DNA of 64,000 bases from Tetrapyrgos nigripes (taxonomy: Eukaryota > Basidiomycota > Agaricomycetes > Agaricales > Campanellaceae): NCBI GenBank assembly GCA_013368315.1, contig JAACJM010000316.1, positions 21,262-85,261 on the forward strand, given 5' to 3'. The notes beneath the pieces were generated by a model. The model ran no database searches. It was not told where the DNA came from and saw nothing but the letters and a program-made list of their open reading frames with translations. Position 1 is the stretch's first letter. Each line of letters begins with the position of its first letter. Below, one piece after another: positions 24,529-42,657 of the stretch. Made by a program: the position numbers and the translations under genes.

Positions 24529-25345
24529 CGGTGTAGCAAGTTGACCAACGAAGACGTGAGAGGACTCGGGAGTGCGCGCCGAGACACGTGTCCATTGCCT
24601 AAAATACACACAAGAGTTGTAGGCGCAGCCAAAACAGAATGTTCATTCATCAAAGCCTGTAGGTCCAAGGGGTCCAAGGGCCTTTGTCTTTCACCGTGGA
24701 ACAAAGCAAATGGCTCCTTCATCAGCAACGCCCTCCCTGATTTCTTTTGTCATAGGAAACCTTGAGCGCTTGAGCGTCACTTCCGTTGCCAATACTACTC
24801 AAATGCATAGCATGGAGCCGTTTGGAGTACTATTCATCATTGATTTTAGCATAGCCTTTGTTCCGGTCAACTTCGACCAGCTGAGCTCCAAGAGGCTCAA
24901 AGTCCCTGGCAGTGGACCAGTGGTCGCTGTTGAATCAAACATAGCACTCAGGAGCTGTGCTTGAGCTCAGCCGATAGATAAGGTTACGGAGAGAGCTTTC
25001 CACGGAATGTTCGATTGGAAGGCGCCGTTGGAATCGATGTGACAGCTTGGTGTCACAGAACCCTAAACCCTGATCACGTGCAATGGGCAACCCATGCCCT
25101 TAACCCAGATCGCTTTATCACAGTGCTGCTTTTAATATAGCTTTCCTCAACACTACCATCATCTATCTCTCCACAAATCCAATCCTCAACCACCCTTGCC
25201 CTTGTAAGTCCATCGTCTTCTTCATCGTGTGCCACTAGAGTCTCATCGCGTTCCGCTCTTCAGTAATCTCTTATCATCATCGTGAGTCGTTTACGCGTCG
25301 TCGTTACGCGCCGCCGTGTACTGACGTCGATTTCTCGCCGCCTAG
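24529..25345. promoter_or_regulatory. divergent intergenic region, CLPTM1 and 14-3-3
   Basis: About 820 bp between two start codons in opposite orientation. The part near 14-3-3 has an AT-rich TTTAATATAG at 25132-25141 and then a long C/T-rich leader (25150-25345), common upstream of highly expressed fungal genes. A plus frame at 24710-24964 shows no recognisable motif. Confidence 0.45.
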
Positions 25346-26271
25346 ATGCCTGAATCCCGTGAAGACTCCGTCTACCTCGCCAAGCTCGCTGAGCAGGCCG
25401 AACGCTACGAAGGTGTGTGTCATCGACTCCTTTCAAGCAGTCGCCCCTAAATCCTTTGTTACAGAGATGGTTGAGAACATGAAGCGCGTCGCCTCATCCG
25501 ACCAAGAACTGACCGTTGAAGAGCGGAATCTGCTGTCTGTCGCGTACAAGAATGTCATTGGCGCCCGCCGTGCTTCGTGGCGAATCGTCTCCTCAATCGA
25601 GCAGAAGGAGGAGTCCAAGGGCAATGAAGCGCAAGTATCGATGATCAAGGGCTACAGAGAGAAGATCGAGACCGAACTCGCCAAGATCTGCGAGGACATC
25701 CTTGACGTCCTCGACAAGCACTTGATTCCTTCCGCAGCTTCTGGAGAGTCCAAGGTCTTCTACCACAAGATGTATGCGTCTTTTATCGTTATCAAACTCT
25801 CGGTTTGCTCACGCGATATTTTCAGGATGGGCGACTACCACCGTTACCTTGCTGAGTTTGCTACCGGTGATAAGAGGAAAGACAGTGCCGACAAGTCGCT
25901 GGAGGCTTACAAGGCCGCTTCTGACGTTGCCGTCACCGAACTCCCCCCTACACACCCCATCCGTCTCGGTCTTGCCCTCAACTTCTCCGTATTCTACTAC
26001 GAAATCCTCAACAGCCCCGATCGTGCTTGCCACCTTGCCAAGCAGGCTTTCGATGACGCGATTGCTGAACTTGACACACTCTCGGAAGAGAGCTACAAGG
26101 ATTCGACGCTCATCATGCAACTTCTCCGTGACAACTTGACCTTGTGGACTTCTGACATGCAAGACTCTGGTATGTGTATGCGCTTTTGCTCGTATGATCT
26201 AAGCTAATATCATCTCAGCAGACAAACCCGCAGAGAAGGAAGAGGCGAACGATGCCCCCGCCGACGAGTAG
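25346..26271 (+). CDS. 14-3-3 protein
   Basis: Dimeric adaptor that binds phospho-Ser/Thr motifs in many signalling proteins. Exons 25346-25412, 25465-25771, 25826-26169 and 26219 or 26222-26271 give 255 or 256 residues. Family signatures are complete: [20 protein letters not shown] near the start, [53 protein letters not shown] and [12 protein letters not shown]. The C-terminal tail ([15 protein letters not shown]) is variable as usual. The last intron ends in CAGCAG, so two adjacent acceptors are both in frame. Intact. Confidence 0.96.
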
Positions 26272-26593
26272 AATGTTTATATTATTGTATTCTTGATCAT
26301 TGTTCTGCGCATAGTCCCCTTCCCTCCTCATCCGATAACATGCTTTCATCCCATCCCCTCCCTCCTCTGCCACGTCCTCCCTGGTTACTTTGCACGCGGT
26401 CCCACCTCTTTATACGACTACCTGACCCATATTGTCTTTACTACATTGCATGGCTTTCTTATTGTGTGAGATACAAATAATCAAAAATTTTATAGTAGCT
26501 ATAACAACTGGAGTGAAATATCTTGTGAAGATGAAACTGAGCCATTAGGGCAGTGTAGCATTTGTCAATGGTTCCCGACCTTCAATTGACTGC
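26272..26593. other. intergenic interval, 14-3-3 to PGAP1
   Basis: Contains the C/T-rich 3' untranslated region of 14-3-3 and a short AT-rich stretch (26460-26520) before the PGAP1 start. Nothing else seen. Confidence 0.4.
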
Positions 26594-29500
26594 ATGTTTA
26601 CTCGATCCTTGATTGGTCTTTTTGCTCTCTTCTCGGTCTCTGTCGTTTACTTCTTTCTGTCTGCTACTCTAAATGTCGCCGATACTCTTTCTCCTCAAGG
26701 ATGTCGAATGTCTTATATGTCCCCAGCGTACATTCCACAAACTGCATTTGACAGTTCATGGACAGCGTTAGCAGGGAGATACTCGCTCTTTTTGTACCGA
26801 GAAGCGGGATGGGAGTCCAACCAGGTATCTCTTATGTCCTGTTCTCATCCAGTCTTCACTCATTTCTGCAGATACATAAAGGTGTCCCAGTCCTCTTCAT
26901 TCCAGGGAACGCAGGATCATTCAAGCAAGTGCGTTCAATTGCATCGTCTGCCGCAAGACAGTATTTCCCGCGGCCGTATGATGCGTCGTTCGAATTCAAA
27001 TCGCGTGGAGCAAAACCCTTGGATGTTTTTGCTGGTATGAGGCATTGTTCGTGTCAAGTGCCGTACTGAGTTTTTAAATTCTCAGTGGAATTCAACGAAG
27101 ACCTTTCTGCATTCCATGGACCTACTTTGGAATCCCAGATTGCCTACACCTCGCGAGCAATAGACTTCATTTTGTCCATGTATACGCCGAACACCTCCAT
27201 CATTATCATGGGCCATTCAATGGGTGGTGTAGTTGCGACATCTCTTCTTCCCTCTGAAAAGATCTCAACCGTCATAACAATGTCTACACCACATACACTC
27301 CCCCCTGCACGGTTTGACCAACGTATAGACAAGATATATGCGCATAATCGAGAAATATTAGCGCATGACCCGACACCAATTGTTTCGTTGTGTGGAGGAG
27401 CAACGGATATGATGATACCATCTGAATCGTGCATTTTACTGCCGACGAATGGCCGGGACGCGCCATTCAGGCGCACTGTATTCTCTTCTGCTCTGGAAGG
27501 TGCTTGGACAGGTGTCGGGCACAGAGAGATGGTGTGGTGCCATCAAGTTCGTTGGCGAGTCGCTAGAGCTGCATTAGAGCTTTCGGCAGCTCAGAGTCTG
27601 TCAGAGAGGTCGACTATACTGGACAGGTGGCTGAGGGACGGTCATAATCTTCCTCCCGTCTCTTCAGACGGAACGTCAATACATGACAATTATGAAGCTT
27701 TACCAGCTGGTATGCACATTGTGCTCAAGCAACCGACGGGATCGAGGTCGTATCTACTCCCCATACCCTCAACCAAATCATCGACCTCCCATAGATTTAC
27801 TCTGTTCGTCTCGAAGGGATCTATCCCACCTGTATCGCCGCAAAACCCGAATTCTCTTCGAGTTTCGGTGGGTATATGCGCCAAAAGTCCAGGTTCCAGT
27901 GCCGATGTTTTGTTCGAGTGCGAAGCCTTACATCCCGTGACGCATAAACTGATTCCTAATCCCGTCCCTGGTCGAGTGTTTCCCGTTCCACAAGAGGGCT
28001 CAGATGAGTCTGAAGGCGTCGTGCTTTTCGAAGTAGATGTTCCCGTAGAAGCCTCGGAGAAGTGGATTGCGGTCACAATCGAGACAGCGAGGGGCGAAGG
28101 ATGGGTTGTTGGAGGATTTTCTGGTGACGATGTCCATGTCAATGATGTTCGTATGGCAGGTATGTTTTTTCTTCTCCATTCTGAGCAACACAATCTGAGT
28201 TGACACACTGTATGCAGGAATGTTATTTGGAAACTCTTTCGTTGGGTTGACCAATCCAAATGCACTACGGACGGTCGTAAAGTTTCCCAAATTATTGTCC
28301 AATACCCTGGTGGTCTACCGACTTACCCCACAGTACACAGAGACTTCGTGTAAAGGTCTGACACTTCCTGCCAGTGCACAGAGCACATACTCACTGCCTC
28401 CTTCCAGATGCTCTAATGCCACCGTTATTGATGCATACGTCTCATCCATCTGAAACACATTACTTTCCATTGACCTTTTATCACGATCATCGAGTTCTTC
28501 TACATACGCATGGGCAGGCTCCTTACGTGCCGTCGACTTCGAATGCCTCGAATGGCCTAGAGTTTGTCATCTACTCTTCCGGTAATTCTGTATGCTCTTC
28601 GTCCCTTTCTGGGTTCCATCTGAGCATTGACTGGTTGGCAACACTCGGCCGATGGCCACCGAGATATTTTACGACGATTGCCTGTTGGGCTGTGGCCATT
28701 GTATCAGTCATTTTGTTCCATCTTTTCGATGCCACTGAAAATGATCACACAGGTAATCCCATCTCTTCTCCTTGCAATGTTGTGCGCTAACTCTTATCAG
28801 CGCTGGTACCGTCACCGCAGCAATCTCTTATCACCTTTTGCCGCCAGTCTCTTCCGAAACTTTTGTTCGCGTCCTATGTGATAGCGCTCATACCGTTTCC
28901 TCCGGAGTATTTTATCGGCACCGGTGGCAATTTCACATTAGCTGCTTTGGCTCCTTTTCTCGTATTGCTTGCGACCAGTCTGGTATGCACAAGCTGGTTG
29001 CTCTTGGTGGCGATAATGTGGCCACTCGCAAAGATAACTCCCATATTTATAGGCCGGTATGTATCAGGTTCTCATGACCTCGGTGATCCGCTAACCCAAC
29101 ATGAATTGTAGCCAGCGGGAAGAGATTCTTAGTGCACGAAGGAGTACCCTAGTCTCCATGTGCTTCATCTTCGTTCTGGTGTTCTTCTTCATCCCATGGC
29201 AAGTGGCCTACCTCTGTTGCTGGATCATACATCTCCACAACAGTGCCTCGAGTGGTCCTTTAGTCGCAGCTGAAGCCGCTCAAACGATGCCTGCGGAACC
29301 TGTGGCCATACCACTCCTTCGGAGGGATGGCGATGAGAACGAAGCCCACGATGCGAACTCTCAGGAAATGACAAGTCCGAGGTCGACCCGGCAATCCCCA
29401 GCGAGTCATCAAAAATCAAGTAATGTCAATCAGAGTATGCATCTACTGTTACTGATGACTTGGTTACTTCCTCTGGCGGCACCGGTGCTGGTGGTTTGGG

Positions 29501-29878
29501 TGCGAACACTGGCTACAGCTGGGTTGACTACACCCTTTGACGGAGACCATTTTTTCCTCAATATCGCGCCTTTCCTTGTTCTCGTAGATTTTGCCTCATG
29601 GACGAATGGCCCGATTTTCAAAAAACAAAGGCGAGTTCCCCATCTGATGTTCGAGCGTGACTTCGCGTGACTGACTTGATCTCACCAGGTTCGAGAAATA
29701 CATTTCGGCCAAGTGGGTGTTTGTGGTAGTAGCAGCGATAGCCTTTTTCATTGGGCCGAGGAAAACCTATCATGTCTTCGATGCAGCGAGAATAGCTATT
29801 GCCGTGCTTGTTGTCGTGCGCGTAGGACCGAGGTATTGGGGTGGAAGTTCCTGGACCGTTTCTACCAGACGTGGCTGA
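26594..29878 (+). CDS. BST1: GPI inositol deacylase, Bst1/PGAP1
   Basis: ER membrane enzyme that removes the acyl chain from the inositol of GPI-anchored proteins, needed for their efficient export. Eight exons (26594-26824, 26872-27034, 27086-28159, 28218-28355, 28408-28752, 28801-29056, 29112-29630, 29689-29878) sum to 971 residues. An N-terminal signal anchor (LIGLFALFSVSVVYFFLSA) precedes the lipase domain: GVPVLFIPGNAGSFKQVRS, nucleophile motif GHSMGG with Ser176, TPHTLPPARFD, and GVGHREMVWCHQVRWRV. The C-terminal third holds several membrane segments. The last intron (29631-29688) needs a GC donor (GCGAGT); the nearby GT alternative changes frame. Intact under this model. Confidence 0.93.
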
Positions 29879-30688
29879 CACGGAGGCGTAATTTATGTAC
29901 TTATGTAATCATCACGTGGCGATCAAATAGGTACGCAGATCTCAGATTGGATTTCGGGAAGATCTCAGAGGTTGGCGCAGATGTCTTGGATGGACAAAGC
30001 GAATTACAGTGTCGTTATGCAGGTGGTTGGTGAGCTTCTGCTCTGACCGTCAGTGGTCATTGGGCTTGGAAATTTGTGGTCGGATAGGTATGTTGGTTGG
30101 AATAAGTACACGGGAGGAGTAGTATATTCACGTAAGTAGCCACCCTGCGGAGGTACTATAAGCAGTTCAACAAACGAAACACATATTGTATTAATGTGTG
30201 ATAATGGTTCTGCCAGAAATATGGCAATCGGCAGGCGAGGAAGGTGCTCTGTGAGAGTGAAATGCTTCACTCTCCCTCTCGGGAAAGTTCGGTTCGGGAG
30301 GTCAGAAAGAGACTGCGAGTCCAGAATCGTTGAGAGGACGACTCATCATCAATTTAGATGCCGACCCTGGAATCCCTAATCGGGTAATTGAGCTCACAAC
30401 TTTATATGTAGCGACCACAGTGGTCTTAAAAATCAGTTAGGGCTACAGGATACAGGACACGGTCGCAAGGAGTGGTATTATGAATATCTGAAAACAATAC
30501 AAGGATTGTGGCGAGGACCAGAGGGAATCTGGAGGAGAAAAAGAAGCAACAGGCGTGGGAACATCTGAATAGTAAAGGACGATGGTCCGCAAGGTTTGTC
30601 ACTAACCACCAAGCAAGCACAACTCCTCAAGCCAACCGGGTCCATTGCAAATTCCCTCTAGAAAAATCTCTTCTTTTCTAGACTGACC
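29879..30688. other. gene-free interval, PGAP1 to KDM5
   Basis: About 810 bp with no frame showing recognisable protein features. It probably holds the 3' end of the PGAP1 transcript and the KDM5 promoter. Confidence 0.4.
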
Positions 30689-36856
<6,168 letters not shown>

Positions 36857-37038
36857 GCCCGTTTATGTGGGTCTATGTTAACATCAGGTGTCAGAAAAGT
36901 CTCTTGGGTACTCATACTTTAGGTTATCATTAAGCCTTGCTCTGTTTTCGTTTCTGTACGACCAGTAATTTTCTACGCTAGACCACCAAGTTCTTTTATG
37001 GGTGTTTGTTGTATGAATAGGATCGTATGATAATACAT

Positions 37039-38529
37039 TTAGTCCACATTATTATCTTCGATATCGGCATACAAAACATTCTCGAAATCGATAATGAGCT
37101 TCAACGACTCTCTGTCCCCAGGCGGGAGGACTTGTGTTGAGTAAGAGGCATACAGATCGCTTTTACGATCTATCCACTGGAAAGAAAAACCTTCAGTCTC
37201 GGCTGACTAGAGGAAATAGAATGGTAATCACCCATGATAGGTTTGGGATTCCACCCCACATTAGGGTACCTGCTTTCCTTCGGCCAGGGGTATCCTGCAA
37301 CAAGAGTAAACCGCCAAGTCCCCAGTTGTAGTCGACCTTTGATGGCAGGTCTTTCAAATAGTGATATCTCATAGGGCTCTTGTCCATCCATTCATGAAGA
37401 TACTTCGGATTTGAGAGCTGCGGAGTGAACATCATTTCTACCGTATCCTTCTTCAGCAAAACTTCGTCGTTGCGTAGAATAGAGGAAAGCAGTTTGCTGA
37501 ATTCGATAGGTTTCATATAGACCCCTCCTCCTCCCGAGTCAAACTGAAGCTCGCCACTCCCCATGTGGGTTGCAGGGGTTGTCAAAGCACCGTCGACGGT
37601 CCTAGTCGTCATCTGTATCAGATTCGCTTTGAGGTCTTCTCTTTCGGAAAGATGAAAGGTTGCGTCGTCCATCCCAAGCGGACCCCAAATATTCTTGATC
37701 ATGTAGCCTTGGAGTCTTCCGCATCCTCCAAGTCGCTCGACCTGTCAAAACTTCTTTTAAGGAATGCTATATAGCAATAAAGAAACAACTTACTACAACA
37801 CCTGCCCAGTCGGTCGCATAAGAATAGCCCCAACCTTCACCTGGCTCGTATAGCAGTGGATCACCGTACGTCTCCATCTGGGGGCATATTGTAAACTAGA
37901 GCTGCAGGAGGAGGCAATCCGATGTCCCAACTCACCAGGGTTTGGTTTCCAACCCCGCCGTGTGGAGGCATCCCCATCGCTTTCCGGTATTTTTGAAGAT
38001 CTTGGCTTAGGAAACTGTAGGACATGCCGTTCGAATGGGTCAAAAGCTGCCTGTATGTATATAGCAGAGCATTTAGCGTCAATACTGTGTCATAGATAGC
38101 GAAACTGCTACCTCAGAGTCATCTTGTTTCGAGCCAGCCTGGTGATTGGTTTGCCATCATCATCAAAGCCTGTCAAGATTTTTGCGTCCTTCCACTCATG
38201 CAGAACTCGAGTAATGTCTTCATCCAAGTCCACAAGACCTTTTTCGACCAGCTGCAACGCTGCGATTGACGTCATCAACTTGGTGCATGATGCAACCCAG
38301 AAAGTCGTGTCTAGGTCAACTTTAGCTGCATCAGGTTTCAAGGACTTGAATCCGAATGCTTCTTGAACTACGGGGCCTGTAAAGGTTCATATGGTATGCA
38401 TAGCTCGTCCCGCAAACGTATCGACGTACCAGACTTGTTACCGCTAAGTAACACGACTCCTGGAACGACCTGGTCTTCCCTCCCAAGCTCGCCCGTCGCC
38501 TTGCGGATTTGTGCCCTGAGCGCCTCCAT
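37039..38529 (-). CDS. beta-lactamase-fold serine hydrolase A (EstB/LovD-like)
   Basis: Class-C beta-lactamase-fold enzyme of the esterase/transesterase type; substrate unknown. Six exons (38430-38529, 38112-38376, 37936-38050, 37794-37877, 37232-37741, 37039-37176) give 403 residues. The nucleophile motif is S63-C-T-K66, the catalytic Tyr is Y178 in PGEGWGYSYATDW, and the third motif W-G-G (LMWGGIPNLSW) replaces the KTG of true lactamases. LLTHSNGMSY is the conserved loop after exon 2. No signal peptide, so probably cytosolic. A TATA-like TATATAT lies at 38588-38595, about 60 bp before the ATG. It is transcribed away from the neighbouring dioxygenase. It is the most divergent of the intron-4-containing copies and looks intact. 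Confidence 0.88.
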
Positions 38530-38821
38530 CGTAGACAAGGGATCCTGAAGACTGTTCCCGCATCTCCAGATAACACCAAGGATACTTATATATATCTCGT
38601 CCGTCGTGCGAGTGGTTGGTAAGCGAGCTCGGTGTGGTTCTGGAAAAAAGTGTTCACAAGGTCCTTTTCTTAGGCAAACTTTGACTTTCGGCAGGCCTTT
38701 CTCTCGTCACCAGTTACAACTACGGCCTTCATTGGAGTACTTAAAGCCACGACATGGGAACTATTAAATATTGTGCTCTCAAGTGCTACCTTTCTCGACG
38801 CGACAACTACGAAATACCAAC
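38530..38821. promoter_or_regulatory. shared divergent promoter, hydrolase A and dioxygenase
   Basis: 292 bp between two opposite start codons. A TATA-like run on the hydrolase side lies at 38588-38595. On the dioxygenase side are AT-rich stretches near 38738 (ACTTAAAG) and 38764 (ATTAAATATT). Co-regulation is inferred from arrangement only. Confidence 0.5.
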
Positions 38822-40019
38822 ATGTCCAGCTCTACCGGTCCTCAGGCTTGGCTTGCCGAAGACGTCCGTCTAGATAATTCATGGATTCTGCGTTTGACAT
38901 CCGAGGAAGCCAACGGCTTTCGAAACGCCCTTGTGCATGCTCGGAAGGTTAACAAACCCTTACTTGAAATGGAACAGGCGGACTATCCGCTGACCGATGC
39001 TTCTCGAAAAGCCCTTGAGCGGGCCATTGCCACTACGCAAGGCCGCTGGGGTATGTGCCTTGTCAAAGGCTTCCCGACTGATGAATGGACCGAGGAAGAC
39101 ATGCGCTTGGCTTACTGGGGCATGGGTCTCTACATGGGGGTAGGAAGAACACAGAATCGGGCCAGTGAGGTAAGGGAGAGTGCGCCGAGCAATCAGCTTT
39201 CCGTTGCGTAGCTCACAATGATTCTTGCAGGTCATCAGTGACGTTCGCGATACGGGATCGAGTTACAAAGTCAAAGGCGGCCGCGGATACAACACGAGTG
39301 CCGGGCTCGACTTTCACCAAGACTCCTGCGACGTTGTTGCCTTACTGTGCCGTCGAACAGCTAAATCAGGCGGCACAAGTAAAGTTATGAGCTCGATTGC
39401 CCTTCGCGACAGAGTCCAGAAATTGCGCCCAGACTTGATCCCTGTCCTTCAGGACCCGAACTGGTTCCACAGCTATCAGAATGCTCAGGATCCTTCCCAA
39501 CCACCATATTATCGCTGCCCCATTTTCGGTAATGACTCCAAGGTCTTCTGCGCACGAACGAATCGCAAGAACACAATCGCTGCTCAGAATGACTTCCCCG
39601 AGGTCCCTCGTCTCACACCCAAGCAGCAGGAGGCTCTACACCTCCTCGACGAGATTATGCCAAGCGACGAGTTTTGTTACTCTATGGAGCTTGAGCGAGG
39701 AGACATGCAACTCCTTAATAGCCTTGTCACCCTTCATTCGCGTACGCCGTTTGAGGATTTCGAGTACCCTGATGCGAAACGCCATCTCATGCGCCTCTGG
39801 ATGTCAATTCCAACATCTCAGCCGCTGCCGGCGGCTTGGGCCGAGTACTGGGGAGATGTTAGGGCGGGTGCAGTTCGTGGTGGTGTACGAGGCAGCTCTA
39901 TCACGCCAGAGTTTCTGGCATACGAAGAACGTCATGCAGAAACTATGGGCATGCCCTTCACACCTTGGAAACCTCTCATTGCTCGGGAAGATATGGCAAA
40001 GATCATGGCAGCCCACTGA
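38822..40019 (+). CDS. TauD/clavaminate-synthase-like Fe(II)/2-oxoglutarate dioxygenase
   Basis: Predicted mononuclear iron oxygenase that couples 2-oxoglutarate decarboxylation to oxidation of a small molecule. Two exons (38822-39169, 39231-40019) give 378 residues. Metal ligands are His145 and Asp147 (DFHQDSCD) and distal His285 (VTLHSRTPFED). Arg300 (AKRHLMRLW), 15 residues later, is the expected 2-oxoglutarate anchor. The N-terminal part (WLAEDVRLDNSWILRLT) matches the layout of fungal members usually described as clavaminate synthase-like. No signal peptide. The start was set at the first ATG, preceded by AAC. It ends only 90 bp from the 3' end of hydrolase B. The substrate cannot be read from the sequence; a taurine-type sulfonate or an amino-acid-derived compound are both possible. 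Confidence 0.88.
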
Positions 40020-40109
40020 ACTCAGTATTAGGAGGCTGAGCAAAGCGTCGGACTGTTATGAGAGGATAAGAATGTTGTTGATTCCATATGCAGATTGTTA
40101 CGAATGTAG

Positions 40110-41600
40110 TTACTTCTGAGCAAATTCTTTGTACACGGCTTCTTCGAAATGAGAGAATATGTCGGTAGTAGGTACGTCACCGAAGGGGACGATCTGGGTG
40201 GCATACATCCCGTAGACGTTGCTCGCAGGATCAATCCACTATAATAATATCAGTATCAGTCATATTCACAAGGCAACTTTGTAAAATACGCACCCAGAAC
40301 AAGTTTGGCAGCCCACCCCAGGATAAAGTCCCTTTCTTCCTTTTGCCTGCCGTATCTTCCGTGATGAGGATTCCCCCGAAACCCCAATTCCATTGAAGGT
40401 CTGGGGAATGCGCGTGTAGCATAGTATAGCTGACGGGATAAGGAGTAATCTTGAGAGTAGCTCTCAGATATTTCGGATCCGGAAGTTGCGGTGTGAACAT
40501 CATGTCGACCGTTTCCTTCTTGAGCACAAGCCCATCGTTTCGCAGCAACGACGCTAGCAACTTGGTGTAATCAGATGGTTTGGTGTAGAGCCCACCTCCT
40601 CCAGCGTCGTATTTGTAAGTGTAAGGCTTCATGAAGAAATCGGGTTCTACTTTCAATTGGCCGGTTTCGTCCCTGATAAGTAGTTCGACTAGGTTGGAGC
40701 GAACCTCTTCGCGTTCGTCGAGACGGAAAGTGGTAGCAGTCATACCAAGTGGTTCCCAGATGTTCTTGGACATATAATCTCCCAGTCTGCCATGTCCACC
40801 AAGACGCTCCACCTGGCAAACCATCATCGATATCGAAGATAGTTTTGCTAGCTACAAACATTACTTACCACTACACCTGCCCAGTCAATGGAATATGAAT
40901 ATTCCCATCCTTCACCGGGTTCGTAGATCAACGGGACTACACTCATTTCGGCCTACCACAGCAGGCTCGTCAGGATGAACAAGATGCTGAAGAGGCAAAA
41001 GTACACACCAATGTCTGCCCAGTTCCAGGAGGAATAGCAGGAAGCCCCACAGCTTCACGATATTTCTGTATGACCGGAGACAGGAAATCATAGCTCATAC
41101 CAGCCGAGTGGGTCAATAACTGCCTGCGTAGAGATCTAGGTTAGCTTCAATCCAGGACGAAAACTCCACGAAAGCCATACCTCAGGGTCATCTTATTCTT
41201 GGCCGGTTTCGTGATAGGTTTGCCATTGTCATCGAAACCAGTCAGGACTGTGGCATCTTTCCACTCATGAAGAACGCGTGTTATGTCCTCGTCAAGATCG
41301 ACAAGTCCTCGCTCTACAATCTGCAATGTCGCGACAGTTGTCATCATCTTCGTACATGATGCGACCCAGAACGTGCTATTGAAGTCGACCGGGACAGAAT
41401 CTTGAGCGAGATGCTTGAAGCCATGCGTTTCTTCGAGGAAAGCACCTGGAAGACAATGAGAAGGAGTTCGCCTAGTTCAACAAGCAGTGAACACATTTAC
41501 CAGACTTGTTCCCAGCCATCAGAACGGCGGCGACGACGTTCTGCTTTTCTCTGCCTTGCTCTCCAGTTGCAGTCGCTATTTCTGATCGAATCGACTCCAT
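40110..41600 (-). CDS. beta-lactamase-fold serine hydrolase B
   Basis: Paralogue of A with the same six-exon plan (41501-41600, 41181-41445, 41009-41123, 40869-40952, 40294-40812, 40110-40238), 403 residues. S-C-T-K is at residues 63-66, followed by MMTTVATLQIVERGLVDLDE. The Tyr block is PGEGWEYSYSIDWAG, and the W-G-G motif is in LSWGGLPNLFW. The C-terminus IYGMYATQIVPFGD is shared with C and F. A TATA box (TATAAAAG on the minus strand, 41652-41659) lies about 52 bp before the ATG. The first two exons are almost identical to C while exon 5 differs more. Intact, presumably cytosolic. Confidence 0.88.
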
Positions 41601-41932
41601 GATCGGACGCAAAAATGTCGATGGTGGTCGATGTTGGGTCGATGTACTCTTCTTTTATAGTCTGATGATATTAGACGACTACACCGAAGTTAGTAGTATA
41701 TTGTAACCGTCTTACTAAGGAGGGCTATCTTCGTCATGGATATCATGGATATCCGAATCACAGCAGAACTGAATAGTATTTTTGCGTAAACCGATTATCC
41801 GATAGGGCGATCCTCCCAATCCCAGGCTTCAACGACAGAATGACGAGTATAGGCCCATATAGAGACGTAGCGAGAATTTCAGACGTTCTAGTGAGCGCAG
41901 GCTGCGTGGCACGACTAGGACACGACAGCCAT
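41601..41932. other. upstream region of hydrolase B
   Basis: Promoter side of hydrolase B up to the left end of the inverted-repeat element. Apart from the TATA box at 41652-41659 I see nothing specific. Confidence 0.4.
41652..41659 (-). promoter_or_regulatory. TATA box of hydrolase B
   Basis: TATAAAAG on the minus strand, 52 bp upstream of the ATG. Equivalent boxes precede F and the relic of F at nearly the same distance. Confidence 0.5.
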
Positions 41933-42657
41933 CACACCCAGCAGTAGTGATGTGCGGGCTTGGGCTTGAAGCCCAAGCCCGGCCCGGCCTTTGAGGAGGG
42001 CTTGAGGGCCTGAGGGCTCGGGCTTGATTTCTGAAAGCCCTGAGCCCGAAGCTCAGGCCCGGGCTTTCAGCGACACTTAGTGACCTGTTACTGACCAATA
42101 AAAATTGTCAATAAATAGTTGAAATTTTTTTTTGCAGGCATTCTCACCAAGTTCTCGCACAACTTGACAGTTTCTCAGCATCTAACCATCTTCCTGGGTC
42201 ATCCCCAGCTGTTATCCACTACTTATTGACTTATCCAACACTTCGATCGCGACTTTTAGCGATGACATAATCCTAGTCTGAGCCCGGGCTCAAAGCCCGA
42301 CCCTACTGAGGCTTAGGGCCGGGCTTGGATTTTTGGTGAGCCCGAGCCCTACAAAGCCCAGCCCGAGCCCGGGCTTTGAGCCCAAGCCCGGCCCGCACAT
42401 CACTACGGGCCAGCAGTAACCAATATTCCGTGGCCAGAAGTTAATTAGGAAACATCAAATCTCTGGTGCTCGAAAACGGATTCGAAAACTTTAAATTTCC
42501 GAAGCCTCGGCAAGCGATCCGATTGGCTCGGATCCGCTTCCGATAAATTTCTGAAGCACGAAAACCTTTCGTTTCCAAATGAGTTTCCTGGTCCCTCGAA
42601 AACTTGACCTTTCCGAGCTAACTTTTGGCCAATGAATATTGGTTAGTGCTGGGTGTG
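41933..42657. mobile_element. inverted-repeat element, copy 1 (interrupted by a second element)
   Basis: Short non-coding element bounded by near-perfect inverted ends: CACACCCAGCAG at the left, AATATTGGTTAGTGCTGGGTGTG at the right. Without the 463-bp insert at 41944-42406 it is about 260 bp and closely matches copy 2 at 50310-50562 over its whole length. Inner arms also pair (GGCCAGAAGTTAATTAGGAAA with the complement of TTTCCGAGCTAACTTTTGGCC), so it could fold back. It encodes no protein and is therefore a miniature inverted-repeat type element. Confidence 0.75.
41944..42406. mobile_element. GC-rich hAT-like miniature element nested in copy 1
   Basis: 463-bp stretch with 16-bp perfect terminal inverted repeats, GTAGTGATGTGCGGGC and its complement. 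Subterminal arrays of GGGCTTGGGC / GCCCGGGC words flank an AT-rich centre with no coding capacity. The end sequence resembles hAT transposon termini. The interrupted element reads ACCCAGCAG on the left and GGCCAGCAG on the right, compatible with a slightly decayed 8-bp target duplication. Superfamily assignment rests on end sequence and duplication length only. Confidence 0.7.

Noticed and set aside
24710..24964. Plus-strand frame between CLPTM1 and 14-3-3
   Set aside because: No motif; intergenic position.
41944..42406. GCCCGGGC repeats as a CRISPR array or tandem minisatellite
   Set aside because: Units are not regularly spaced, and terminal inverted repeats explain the whole block; the DNA is fungal nuclear.
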